Shown one piece after another: positions 1 through 6,719 of a DNA stretch of 6,770 bases. Where the stretch lies: assembly GCA_030523385.1 (NCBI GenBank), contig JAUNIV010000132.1, positions 1 to 6,770 of the forward strand. The letters are read 5' to 3'. How positions within the stretch are numbered: position 1 is the stretch's first letter; each line of letters starts with the position of its first letter. The notes below the pieces were generated by a model. The model did not search any database, had not been told where the DNA came from, and saw only the letters and a list, made by a program, of their open reading frames with translations. The DNA is from Bacteroidales bacterium. GTDB lineage: Bacteria; Bacteroidota; Bacteroidia; Bacteroidales; Bacteroidaceae. Made by a program: the position numbers and the translations under genes.

Positions 1-33
1 TTTTTTAAAGGACAAAAAAATTTTTTCAAGGCA

Positions 34-1281
34 TCAAATCATCGGTTTGATACTATCAAAATCCTCCTCAATAGCCTGCATGATCTTCTCCAAAGCTCCG
101 GAGTTGTGTTGCACGTAGTCGCCTGCTGCCCGGCCTGCCTGCTCCAAATAGCTGCGGTCACTCAGGAAACGATCCATCAGGGTGCGGAAATCTGCATCGC
201 AGGTAATCTCAAAGCCGCCTTTCCGCTCCAACAGGTGTTGTGCCTCGCGGAATTTCTTGTTGTTGGGACCGAATATCACGGGAATACCATATACGGCGGC
301 TTCCAGCACATTGTGTATGCCCACACCGAAACCTCCGCCTATGTATGAAATCTCGCCATAACGGTAGATGGAAGACAGAAGTCCGTAGCAGTCGATAATC
401 AGACAGTCGGCTTGCGTCACATTGGCTTCTGTGGCTTGCGTGTAGCGCAGGCAGGGACGTTTCAGCTTTTCCTGTATTTCTTTCAGGTGGCTTTCGCTCA
501 CCACGTGCGGAGCGATAATCAGCTTCATTTCAGGGTGTTGGTTGAAGTATTCGATGAAGATGTCTTCGTCCGGTCCCCACGAGCTGCCTGCCACTAAGGT
601 AAGCGCATCACCCTTGAATTGCTTCACCAGCGGGAGTTGTTTAGCTTCGCGGCAGATGTCGAGCACACGGTCGAAGCGCGTATCGCCCACAATCGTGACA
701 TCAGTCACTCCGATTCCTGCCAACAGCTGTTGGGACAGCTCGTTCTGTACAAACAGATGGGCGAAAGTCTTCAGCACGCGGCTGTATCTCTTCCCATACC
801 AGCGGAAGAATACCTGATTGGGGCGGAAGATGGACGACACGCTATAGACAGGTATGCCCTTGCGATGAAGCTCGTTCAGGTAGTTCTGCCAAAACTCGTA
901 TTTGATGAAGAAGGCCATGCAGGGATTGGCCAGCTCTACGAAGCGGCGCACATTGCGCGGAGTGTCGAAAGGCAGGTAGCACACTAAGTCAGCCCCTGCA
1001 TAATTCTTCCGCACCTCGTAGCCCGAAGGAGAAAAGAAAGTCTGCAATATTTTGTATTCGGGATGCTCCCGGCGGATGCGCTCGATGAGCGGGCGTCCTT
1101 GCTCGAACTCGCCCAACGAAGCGGCATGAAACCAGATGTAGCGGGCATTGCGGTCGATGTGGCTGTGCAGCAGCTTGAACACTTCGCGATGTCCCTTTAC
1201 CATCTTGGCGGGCTTCTCGCTGAACAAGGCAGCGAGTTTCACCCCGAACAGATAAATATAGATGACCAGATTATAAATCAT
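34..1281 (-). CDS. waaA: 3-deoxy-D-manno-octulosonic acid (Kdo) transferase, GT30 family
   Basis: Transfers Kdo from CMP-Kdo to the lipid A precursor at the inner face of the cytoplasmic membrane, the first step of the lipopolysaccharide core. The 415-residue product matches the usual family length. Residues 1-20 form a hydrophobic N-terminal anchor. The acceptor-binding half contains W-F-H-A-A-S-L-G-E (50-58), where E58 corresponds to the family's catalytic glutamate, and K-Y-E-F-W (127-131), a Bacteroidota-like version of the ETExWP motif. The donor half has G-D-T-R-F-D (198-203), A-G-S-S-W-G-P-D-E-D (230-239), A-P-H (256-258) and a CMP-binding stretch at 313-338 with GGG, HNVLEAA and GIPVIFGP. 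The ATG at 1281 is preceded by a good Shine-Dalgarno sequence and lies 16 bases after the gltX stop, so it is probably cotranscribed with gltX. Whether it adds one or two Kdo residues cannot be told from sequence. Function is known by family; specificity is inferred. Confidence 0.95.
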   Translation of the reverse strand: MIYNLVIYIYLFGVKLAALFSEKPAKMVKGHREVFKLLHSHIDRNARYIWFHAASLGEFEQGRPLIERIRREHPEYKILQTFFSPSGYEVRKNYAGADLVCYLPFDTPRNVRRFVELANPCMAFFIKYEFWQNYLNELHRKGIPVYSVSSIFRPNQVFFRWYGKRYSRVLKTFAHLFVQNELSQQLLAGIGVTDVTIVGDTRFDRVLDICREAKQLPLVKQFKGDALTLVAGSSWGPDEDIFIEYFNQHPEMKLIIAPHVVSESHLKEIQEKLKRPCLRYTQATEANVTQADCLIIDCYGLLSSIYRYGEISYIGGGFGVGIHNVLEAAVYGIPVIFGPNNKKFREAQHLLERKGGFEITCDADFRTLMDRFLSDRSYLEQAGRAAGDYVQHNSGALEKIMQAIEEDFDSIKPMI

Positions 1282-1288
1282 GACCTTT

Positions 1289-1295
1289 CTTCCTT
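1289..1295 (-). promoter_or_regulatory. Shine-Dalgarno sequence of waaA
   Basis: On the minus strand AAGGAAG lies 7 bases upstream of the waaA ATG, in the 16-base gap after gltX. This is a classical spacing. It stands out because the other genes in the window have only A-rich leaders without such a site. It supports the chosen waaA start and suggests separate ribosome loading on the second gene of the operon. Confidence 0.6.
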
Positions 1296-1297
1296 GC

Positions 1298-2815
1298 TTA
1301 TTTGAGTACCTCTACCGCCCGACGGATGCGACGCAGGGTTTCTTCCTTGCCCAATACTGCCGAAATGTCGAACATGTGCGGTCCTTTCCCTTCGCCCACC
1401 AGCGTAAGGCGGAAGGCATTCATGATGTTGCCCAAGTGGTAGCCTTTGTCGGCAATCCATTTCATCACCACTTCTTCCTGATGCTCCAATGAGAAGTCGT
1501 CCAGTGCTTCGAGCACATCGGCCAGTTCCAGCATCCGTTCGGGTGAATCTTCTTTCCAACGTTTCTTGCGGGTCTTTTCGTCATACTCCGTAGGAGCCAC
1601 GAAGAAGAACTTGCAGGTCTCCCACAGGTCTTTGATGAAGCTCACGCGGTCTTTCATCAGTCCCACTACGGTGATGACCTTATCCATCGGAGCATCAATG
1701 CCGTGTTCTTTCAGGATGGGGAGGAAGAGCTGTGCCACTTCGGCATTATCTTTTCTCAATATATATTCGTGGTTGAACCACTTGCCTTTCTCAAAGTCGA
1801 ACTTGGCGCCAGCCTTGCTGCAACGGTGCAGGTCGAAAAGGCGTATCAGCTCATCCAGCGACATGATTTCCTGATCGTTGCCCGGATTCCAGCCCAACAA
1901 AGCCAGGAAGTTGATAACGGCTTCGGGCAAGTAACCCGATTCGCGATAACCTGAAGATACTTCGCCGGACTTCGGGTCGTGCCATTCCAGCGGGAATACG
2001 GGGAATCCCAATCGGTCGCCGTCGCGTTTGCTCAGCTTGCCGTTACCGTCGGGTTTGAGCAACAAGGGCAGGTGGGCGAACTCGGGCATGGTGTCTTCCC
2101 ATCCGAAAGCACGGTAGAGCAACACATGGAGCGGAGCGGAAGGAAGCCACTCTTCACCACGGATAACGTGTGACACTTCCATCAGATGGTCGTCCACGAT
2201 GTTGGCCAGATGGTAAGTAGGCAGTTCGTCGGCCGACTTGTATAACACCTTATCGTCCAGAATAGAAGAATTGATGACTACTTCTCCGCGAATGAGGTCG
2301 TGCACATGCACGTCTTCGTTCGGCTCTATCTTGAAGCGCACCACATATTGCTTGCCTTCGGCAATGAGGGCATCCACTTCTTCTTTGGGCAAGCTCAGCG
2401 AGTTGCGCATAGACAGGCGGGTAGAGGCATCATACTGGAAGTTGGCTATCTCCTTGCGTTTGGCTTCCAGTTCTTCGGGAGTATCGAAAGCAACGTATGC
2501 CTTGCCGTTGTCGAGCAACACCTGCACGTATTTCTTGTAGATGTCCCGACGTTCCGACTGGCGATACGGGCCGTGATTGCCGCCGAAGCTGACGCCTTCG
2601 TCAAACTCCAGTCCCAACCACTTGAAGGATTCTATGATGTATTCTTCCGCTCCCGGAACAAAACGGTTTGAGTCTGTATCTTCTATACGGAATATGAAGT
2701 CGCCGCCATGCTGACGGGCAAACAGATAGTTATACAAGGCCGTGCGCACACCGCCGATATGCAACGCTCCCGTAGGGCTGGGAGCAAAACGAACTCTTAC
2801 TTTTCTTTCTGACAT
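1298..2815 (-). CDS. gltX: Glutamyl-tRNA synthetase
   Basis: Charges tRNA-Glu with glutamate in the cytoplasm (class I aminoacyl-tRNA synthetase). From the ATG at 2815 the product is 505 residues. The frame stays open upstream to 2884, but the extra 23 residues would cover the promoter region and are not family-like, while M-S-E-R-K-V-R-V-R-F-A-P-S-P-T-G is the normal N-terminus. Visible motifs are the HIGH signature P-S-P-T-G-A-L-H-I-G-G (12-22), F-R-I-E-D-T-D (42-48), R-G-E-E-W-L (219-224) and the KMSKS-equivalent K-L-S-K-R (260-264). The C-terminal part is the alpha-helical anticodon-binding domain, ending in G-K-E-E-T-L-R-R-I. The insert around 104-135 lacks the cysteines that bind zinc in the Escherichia coli enzyme, so this is a zinc-free type. 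It is the first gene of a probable gltX-waaA operon and is divergent from the HD hydrolase gene. Whether it also charges tRNA-Gln is not decidable here. Confidence 0.96.
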   Translation of the reverse strand: MSERKVRVRFAPSPTGALHIGGVRTALYNYLFARQHGGDFIFRIEDTDSNRFVPGAEEYIIESFKWLGLEFDEGVSFGGNHGPYRQSERRDIYKKYVQVLLDNGKAYVAFDTPEELEAKRKEIANFQYDASTRLSMRNSLSLPKEEVDALIAEGKQYVVRFKIEPNEDVHVHDLIRGEVVINSSILDDKVLYKSADELPTYHLANIVDDHLMEVSHVIRGEEWLPSAPLHVLLYRAFGWEDTMPEFAHLPLLLKPDGNGKLSKRDGDRLGFPVFPLEWHDPKSGEVSSGYRESGYLPEAVINFLALLGWNPGNDQEIMSLDELIRLFDLHRCSKAGAKFDFEKGKWFNHEYILRKDNAEVAQLFLPILKEHGIDAPMDKVITVVGLMKDRVSFIKDLWETCKFFFVAPTEYDEKTRKKRWKEDSPERMLELADVLEALDDFSLEHQEEVVMKWIADKGYHLGNIMNAFRLTLVGEGKGPHMFDISAVLGKEETLRRIRRAVEVLK

Positions 2816-2839
2816 AGTTGTTTTAACTAAAATACGCCG

Positions 2840-2847
2840 CAAAAATA
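2840..2847 (-). promoter_or_regulatory. Putative -7 promoter box for gltX-waaA
   Basis: The minus strand reads TATTTTTG here, a full match to the Bacteroides sigma-ABfr -7 consensus TAnnTTTG, 24 bases upstream of the gltX ATG. The implied short leader is typical of the group. No clear -33 TTTG was found at the usual distance, so the call rests on the -7 box and position alone. Confidence 0.5.
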
Positions 2848-2870
2848 ATTTATTTTTCCCGATTTTTTCG

Positions 2871-2877
2871 TATTTTG
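2871..2877 (+). promoter_or_regulatory. Weak -7-like box for the HD hydrolase gene
   Basis: The plus strand reads TATTTTG, which is TAnnTTTG with one base missing from the spacer, 19 bases before the start codon at 2897. It overlaps the left half of a 14-base palindrome (2873-2886). It is the best candidate in this 81-base gap but an imperfect match, and no -33 element is evident. Confidence 0.3.
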
Positions 2878-2886
2878 CGCGCAAAA
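2873..2886. repeat. 14-base perfect palindrome before the HD hydrolase gene
   Basis: TTTTGCGCGCAAAA is its own reverse complement and lies 10 bases upstream of the start codon at 2897. It overlaps the likely promoter or 5' leader. It could be an operator for a dimeric regulator, or part of a short leader hairpin. Neither is demonstrated. Confidence 0.5.
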
Positions 2887-2896
2887 ATGCAAGATT

Positions 2897-4954
2897 ATGA
2901 GAAGTTTCAAAGCCAGCAAGCGGTTTTCATATAAAGATTTGATATATAAATGCCTTATTTTCATCGCTACGGTGACGATAATTACCTATTTCCTGCCCAA
3001 AGAAGGGAAGTTCAATTATCAATTTGACATCAACAAGCCTTGGAAGTATGGGCTGTTGCAGGCTTCTTTCGACTTTCCCATCTATAAAAACGATGTGCAG
3101 GTGCAGAAAGAGCAAGACAGCGTCCTGGCCAACTACCAGCCCTATTACCAGATAGACAGGGATGTAGAGAAGAACGTGATTGCGCGGCTGCGGGAAGACT
3201 ACAGCAAGACGCTGCGCCAGTCATTGCCCGGACCGGACTACGTGAGGCACATAGAGCGCACGCTGAGGGCTTTGTATGAAAACGGCATCGTGGCAGGCAA
3301 CGACCTGACGCGCATGGAGGAAGACAACATCATCGCCGTCCGGCTGGTGGACAAGAACGTGGCCACTACCCGCTTCATTGACCAGCTCTACACCGTAAAG
3401 GAGGCATACGAGTGCCTGCTCAATTCGGACACAGTCCACTATAAGAAACAAATCTTGCAACAGTGCAACCTCAATGAATACATCACTCCCAATCTGCTCT
3501 ATGACGAAGAGAAGTCGGAAGCGGCGCAAGAAGACTTGCTGGCCAATGTTTCGTGGGCCAACGGCTTTGTGCTGAACGGCCAGAAAATCATCGACCGCGG
3601 AGAGATTGTGAATGAGAATACCTATAATATATTGGAATCTTTGCGCAAGGAGTGGGAAAAGAGAAGCGACTCTGCGCAAGAGAAGCGGTTGACATTGGCG
3701 GGGCAGATATTATATGTAGGCATATTCCTGCTCTGCTTCATGGCTTATCTGGAACTGTTTCGCGGAGATTATTACGAGACGAAGGGCACGCTCCTGTTGC
3801 TCTTCCTGCTGATGGTGCTGTTTCCGGTCATCTCGTCGGTCATTGTGGAGCAGAACCTGGCCAGCATCTATGTCGTTCCGTTTGCCATGATTCCCATCAT
3901 CGTGCGTGTCTTTCTCGATTCGCGCACGGCCTTCATGGCACACATCACCATCATCCTGCTGTGTTCCATCACGCTGCGCTTCCCCCACGAGTTCATCTTG
4001 TTGCAGGCGGTGGCAGGCATGACTGCCATCTTCAGCCTGCGCGAACTTTCGCAACGGTCGCAGTTGCTGCGCACAGCCCTGATTGTCTTTGCCAGTTACG
4101 CCCTGCTCTACTTTGCTTTCGAGCTGATTCACGAAGACGACTTGACGAAGCTGAATACGCGCATGTACATCTACTTTATGATCAACGGCATCCTGCTGTT
4201 GTTCGCCTATCCGCTGCTGTTCTTATTAGAGAAAGCTTTTGGATTCACCTCCGACGTGACACTCGTGGAGCTTTCCAACATCAACACCCGCCTGCTGCGC
4301 GAAATGTCCGAAGTGGCTCCCGGCACCTTCCAGCATTCGCTCCAGATGGCCAATCTGGCGGCTGCGGCTGCCAATCGCATCGGAGGAAAGAGCCAACTGG
4401 TGCGTACCGGTGCTTTGTATCACGACATTGGCAAGATGGTGAATCCCGCTTTCTTTACCGAGAACCAGTCGGGCGTCAATCCGCATAAAAGCCTGAGCTA
4501 CGAGCAGAGTGCGCACGTGATTATCAGCCATGTGACCGACGGGCTGAAGCTGGCAGAGAAGCACAACCTACCCAAAGTCATCAGAGACTTCATCAGTACC
4601 CACCACGGCGAGGGGCTGACGAAATACTTCTACATATCCTATAAGAACGAGCACCCGGGCGAAGAGGTGGATGCCGACAAGTTCCGCTATCCGGGTCCCA
4701 ACCCCTTCACCAAAGAGCAGGCCATACTGATGATGGCCGACTCGGTGGAAGCCGCTTCGCGAAGCCTGAACGAATATACGGAGGAGAGCATCAGCACGCT
4801 GGTGGATAAGATTATAGACTCGCAGGTGTCAGAAGGCTACTTCAAAGAGTGTCCCATTACCTTCAAGGACATAGCGATGGTGAAAGCCCTGTTCAAGGAA
4901 AAGCTGAAGACGATGTATCACACGCGCATCAGTTATCCGGAGCTGAAGAAGTAG
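2897..4954 (+). CDS. 7TM-HD family phosphohydrolase, probable cyclic di-AMP phosphodiesterase (PgpH/YqfF-like)
   Basis: Predicted inner-membrane enzyme hydrolysing cyclic di-AMP, by membership of the family that includes Listeria PgpH. The 685 residues show the full family layout. There is a short cytoplasmic start, then TM segment 17-34. An extracytoplasmic 7TMR-HDED domain covers about 40-262 and ends in the typical G-Q-K-I-I-D-R-G-E-I-V (228-238). A membrane block covers about 268-448, and the cytoplasmic HD domain about 465-675. Metal and catalytic candidates are H480, H509-D510 in the HDIG motif (509-512), H545, H569-H570 and D615 within M-A-D-S-V-E-A. P-G-P-N-P-F-T-K-E-Q-A (599-609) is a further family signature. 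The gene is divergent from gltX and overlaps the convergent phosphatase gene by 26 bases at its 3' end. The ATG at 2897 is the first in frame and has an A-rich leader without a Shine-Dalgarno site. The substrate is inferred from the family. The signal sensed by the outer domain is unknown. Confidence 0.93.
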   Translation: MRSFKASKRFSYKDLIYKCLIFIATVTIITYFLPKEGKFNYQFDINKPWKYGLLQASFDFPIYKNDVQVQKEQDSVLANYQPYYQIDRDVEKNVIARLREDYSKTLRQSLPGPDYVRHIERTLRALYENGIVAGNDLTRMEEDNIIAVRLVDKNVATTRFIDQLYTVKEAYECLLNSDTVHYKKQILQQCNLNEYITPNLLYDEEKSEAAQEDLLANVSWANGFVLNGQKIIDRGEIVNENTYNILESLRKEWEKRSDSAQEKRLTLAGQILYVGIFLLCFMAYLELFRGDYYETKGTLLLLFLLMVLFPVISSVIVEQNLASIYVVPFAMIPIIVRVFLDSRTAFMAHITIILLCSITLRFPHEFILLQAVAGMTAIFSLRELSQRSQLLRTALIVFASYALLYFAFELIHEDDLTKLNTRMYIYFMINGILLLFAYPLLFLLEKAFGFTSDVTLVELSNINTRLLREMSEVAPGTFQHSLQMANLAAAAANRIGGKSQLVRTGALYHDIGKMVNPAFFTENQSGVNPHKSLSYEQSAHVIISHVTDGLKLAEKHNLPKVIRDFISTHHGEGLTKYFYISYKNEHPGEEVDADKFRYPGPNPFTKEQAILMMADSVEAASRSLNEYTEESISTLVDKIIDSQVSEGYFKECPITFKDIAMVKALFKEKLKTMYHTRISYPELKK

Positions 4955-5411
4955 TCAGGCTCTCCAACAGTCCTGCACAGGCATCTTCGAGAATATCCAA
5001 CACATTCTCGAAACCTTGTGCCCCGCCATAATAGGGGTCGGGCACATAGTCCACCATCTTTACGCGGCAGAAGTCCGTCATGCGGCATATTTTCTTCTCC
5101 GATTCCACGTCGGGAGCCAGTTCCTTCAAGTCCTGGATGTTGCGGTCGTCCATGCCCACAATCAGGTCGAAATGATAGAAGTCGTCGGTGCAGACAGGTC
5201 GCGAGCGGTGTGTCAGCTTGTATCCCCGACGGGCTGCGTGCATCCTCATACGGCTGTCGGGCAGTTCTCCGCGGTGATAACTCAGTATTCCGGCAGAATC
5301 CACTTCTATCTCCCGTTCCGCCCCTGCCCGTTTGACGAAAGTGCGCATCACTTCTTCGGCCGAAGAAGAGCGACAGATATTGCCTAAGCAAACAAAAAGT
5401 ATTCGTTTCAT
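4929..5411 (-). CDS. Low-molecular-weight protein-tyrosine phosphatase
   Basis: Cytoplasmic phosphatase that removes phosphate from tyrosine (or phosphoarginine) through a cysteinyl-phosphate intermediate. The 160-residue product has the family length. The P-loop C-L-G-N-I-C-R-S begins at residue 8, with nucleophile C8 and R14 in the CX5R motif. The general-acid loop is D-P-Y-Y (125-128). The position after C-R-S, usually proline in the family, is serine (S16), a mild change outside the catalytic residues. The frame is open up to 5486, but M-K-R-I-L-F-V-C-L-G-N at 5411 is the standard start and the upstream part lies in the AT-rich promoter gap. The stop lies inside the end of the convergent HD hydrolase gene. 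It could act on a tyrosine kinase of capsule or exopolysaccharide synthesis, but no such gene is adjacent, so the target is unknown. Confidence 0.93.
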   Translation of the reverse strand: MKRILFVCLGNICRSSSAEEVMRTFVKRAGAEREIEVDSAGILSYHRGELPDSRMRMHAARRGYKLTHRSRPVCTDDFYHFDLIVGMDDRNIQDLKELAPDVESEKKICRMTDFCRVKMVDYVPDPYYGGAQGFENVLDILEDACAGLLESLTTSSAPDN

Positions 5412-5440
5412 AAATATGTTCCGTTTCAAGTTTTCGGGGG

Positions 5441-5450
5441 ATAAATATAG
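5441..5450 (-). promoter_or_regulatory. Weak -7-like box for the phosphatase gene
   Basis: The minus strand reads CTATATTTAT about 30 bases upstream of the phosphatase ATG at 5411. TATATTTA differs from TAnnTTTG only in the last base. It is AT-rich and easily matched by chance, and no -33 element was seen. Confidence 0.2.
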
Positions 5451-5469
5451 AAGAAAAAAATGAAATGAG

Positions 5470-5477
5470 TAACTTTG
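5470..5477 (+). promoter_or_regulatory. Putative -7 promoter box for the AraC-type regulator gene
   Basis: TAACTTTG is a full match to the Bacteroides -7 consensus TAnnTTTG and is followed by C, as is common. It lies 25 bases before the ATG at 5503, which predicts a leader of roughly 20 bases. The stretch where a -33 TTTG would sit (about 5445-5455) is AT-rich with no good match, so the promoter may be weak or need an activator. Confidence 0.5.
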
Positions 5478-5502
5478 CACGGTCATTAATATTTTGAACG
5501 CA

Positions 5503-6717
5503 ATGAACTTTGAACCATATTTCGGGGTGGCTTATGCCGCCCTTCTTGGCATATTCTTTTTCTGCGGCCTGCTCCGGTGCTGCGACCTTTGGAAGCCGTT
5601 GGGCATGGATGCGGACACGCTTTATCCGGCACGTCGGATTGTGGCGTGCGTCTATTTCTCCGTGATGCTGCTCCTGCCGTGCGCACTGCATCCGCTGAGT
5701 CCCGACGCGCGGCTGCTTGCCCACTGTTTCTGGGTGCTCTTCGTCCCGGCGGCTACCTCGTTGGGCTACAAACGGTTTTTCTACGGCGACAGGCGGCACA
5801 GCCTGTTGCGCGTCGTGCTTATCGGAGGCGTGCCGCTGGTCTTCATGCTTGCGCTTTCGGGCATAGCCTTGGCGGGCGGTGACGTGCTGATGCCCCACAA
5901 GAAAGCGGTCATCCATGCCGCAGGGGTGCTTGGCGCCTTGCTCACCGCCTACCAGCTGCACGTCATGATCTGGCTGTGGCACATCATATCGGGTGCGGAT
6001 GCCACGGCACGCGCCGCCGACAGGCTGTTCCCGAAGAGATTCGCGTCCGGAATGTTTTCTGTGTCATCGTCAGTGCTGGCAGCGACATGGGCTGTTTTCC
6101 TGTTTGGAAGCATGTCCTCGAACACTGCATTAGCCGGAAGCATAAGCGTTGTGGGGTTGGCGATATTCTTTGTAATCCTGCATCCGCAACGGGTGGAGGA
6201 GCAAGCCGGGGATGAGGAACAGAAAATCATGGTTGCCGTAACCCCGAATGGCGATACCGTCCGGATAGCCGTGTCGGCCGAAGAGCGGCCCGAAGCGGAA
6301 GCTCCCCAGGAATCCATCCAAGCGAAAGAAAAGAAATATACCCTTCCGGAGACACAGCTTGACAGTATGGAACATCAGATAAGGAAACTCGTGGAAGGAC
6401 GGCGAATGTATCTTAATCCCGGCTTGAAACAAGACATTTTGGAGAAGAAGCTCGGCGTCAACCACTCCTATCTGAGCGAAGTATTTGCACGCCGTTTCGG
6501 TTCGTTTAACCAATATTTGAATACCCTGCGGATGGAACACGCGATACGTTATACCGCCGAACACCCCGGTGCCAAGCAGTCGGAAGTGGTGCTTCGCAGC
6601 GGTTTCGGCTCTGACAAAAGCTATTACAGGGCAAAGGCTGCATACAAGGCGAAAAAATCACCGGCAAAAAGCAGACATACAGATAATCCACTGGACAGCA
6701 ACAGATTATACCTATAA
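5503..6717 (+). CDS. Membrane-anchored AraC-family transcription regulator
   Basis: Probable DNA-binding regulator fixed in the cytoplasmic membrane. It has 404 residues from the ATG at 5503. A TTG three codons earlier is possible but less likely. The first 227 residues hold about seven hydrophobic segments (about 8-26, 46-65, 71-88, 103-125, 135-163, 187-204, 209-227), judged by eye. A charged, glutamate-rich linker follows (228-285), with a short beta-hairpin-like stretch, K-I-M-V-A-V-T-P-N-G-D-T-V-R-I-A-V (241-257). The C-terminal AraC-type domain spans about 286-384: first helix-turn-helix around 308-330 (D-I-L-E-K-K-L-G-V-N-H-S-Y-L-S-E-V-F), second around 358-380 (E-V-V-L-R-S-G-F-G-S-D-K-S-Y-Y). 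The tail 385-404 is basic, then polar. No known ligand or periplasmic sensor domain is visible, so the signal is unknown. Hand-counted GC falls from about 61% (5581-5700) to about 47% (6421-6540), unlike the roughly 53% sampled in two neighbouring genes. Near-identical direct repeats lie directly downstream and may be its targets. Confidence 0.85.
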   Translation: MNFEPYFGVAYAALLGIFFFCGLLRCCDLWKPLGMDADTLYPARRIVACVYFSVMLLLPCALHPLSPDARLLAHCFWVLFVPAATSLGYKRFFYGDRRHSLLRVVLIGGVPLVFMLALSGIALAGGDVLMPHKKAVIHAAGVLGALLTAYQLHVMIWLWHIISGADATARAADRLFPKRFASGMFSVSSSVLAATWAVFLFGSMSSNTALAGSISVVGLAIFFVILHPQRVEEQAGDEEQKIMVAVTPNGDTVRIAVSAEERPEAEAPQESIQAKEKKYTLPETQLDSMEHQIRKLVEGRRMYLNPGLKQDILEKKLGVNHSYLSEVFARRFGSFNQYLNTLRMEHAIRYTAEHPGAKQSEVVLRSGFGSDKSYYRAKAAYKAKKSPAKSRHTDNPLDSNRLYL

Positions 6718-6719
6718 TT

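Noticed and set aside
1..33. A/T-run sequence after waaA considered as a terminator
   Set aside because: The strand contains an A-run next to a T-run but no GC stem or loop. It is only AT-rich sequence at the window edge.
2816..2884. N-terminal extension of gltX to an ATG at 2884
   Set aside because: The extra 23 residues are basic and not part of the family, and they would place the -7 box inside the coding region. The ATG at 2815 gives the standard N-terminus.
2887..2934. 15-residue upstream ORF overlapping the start of the HD hydrolase gene
   Set aside because: The ATG at 2887 is out of frame and lacks a ribosome binding site. The product is short and featureless, so it is most likely chance.
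3652..4488. 278-codon open frame on the plus strand inside the HD hydrolase gene
   Set aside because: It overlaps a well-supported gene in another frame, is rich in Arg, His and Ala, has no recognisable domain, and is expected as a shadow of GC-rich membrane coding sequence.
5412..5486. N-terminal extension of the phosphatase to 5486
   Set aside because: The extension comes from AT-rich intergenic sequence, and the family starts directly before the P-loop, as it does from 5411.
4933..5982. 349-codon open frame on the minus strand spanning the phosphatase and regulator genes
   Set aside because: It crosses two convincing genes and the promoter gap between them, and the low-complexity charged product resembles no family.
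6682..6699. Possible third degenerate copy of the direct repeat (GATAATC then GGACAG)
   Set aside because: Only seven contiguous bases match, a several-base gap is needed for the rest, and it lies in coding sequence.
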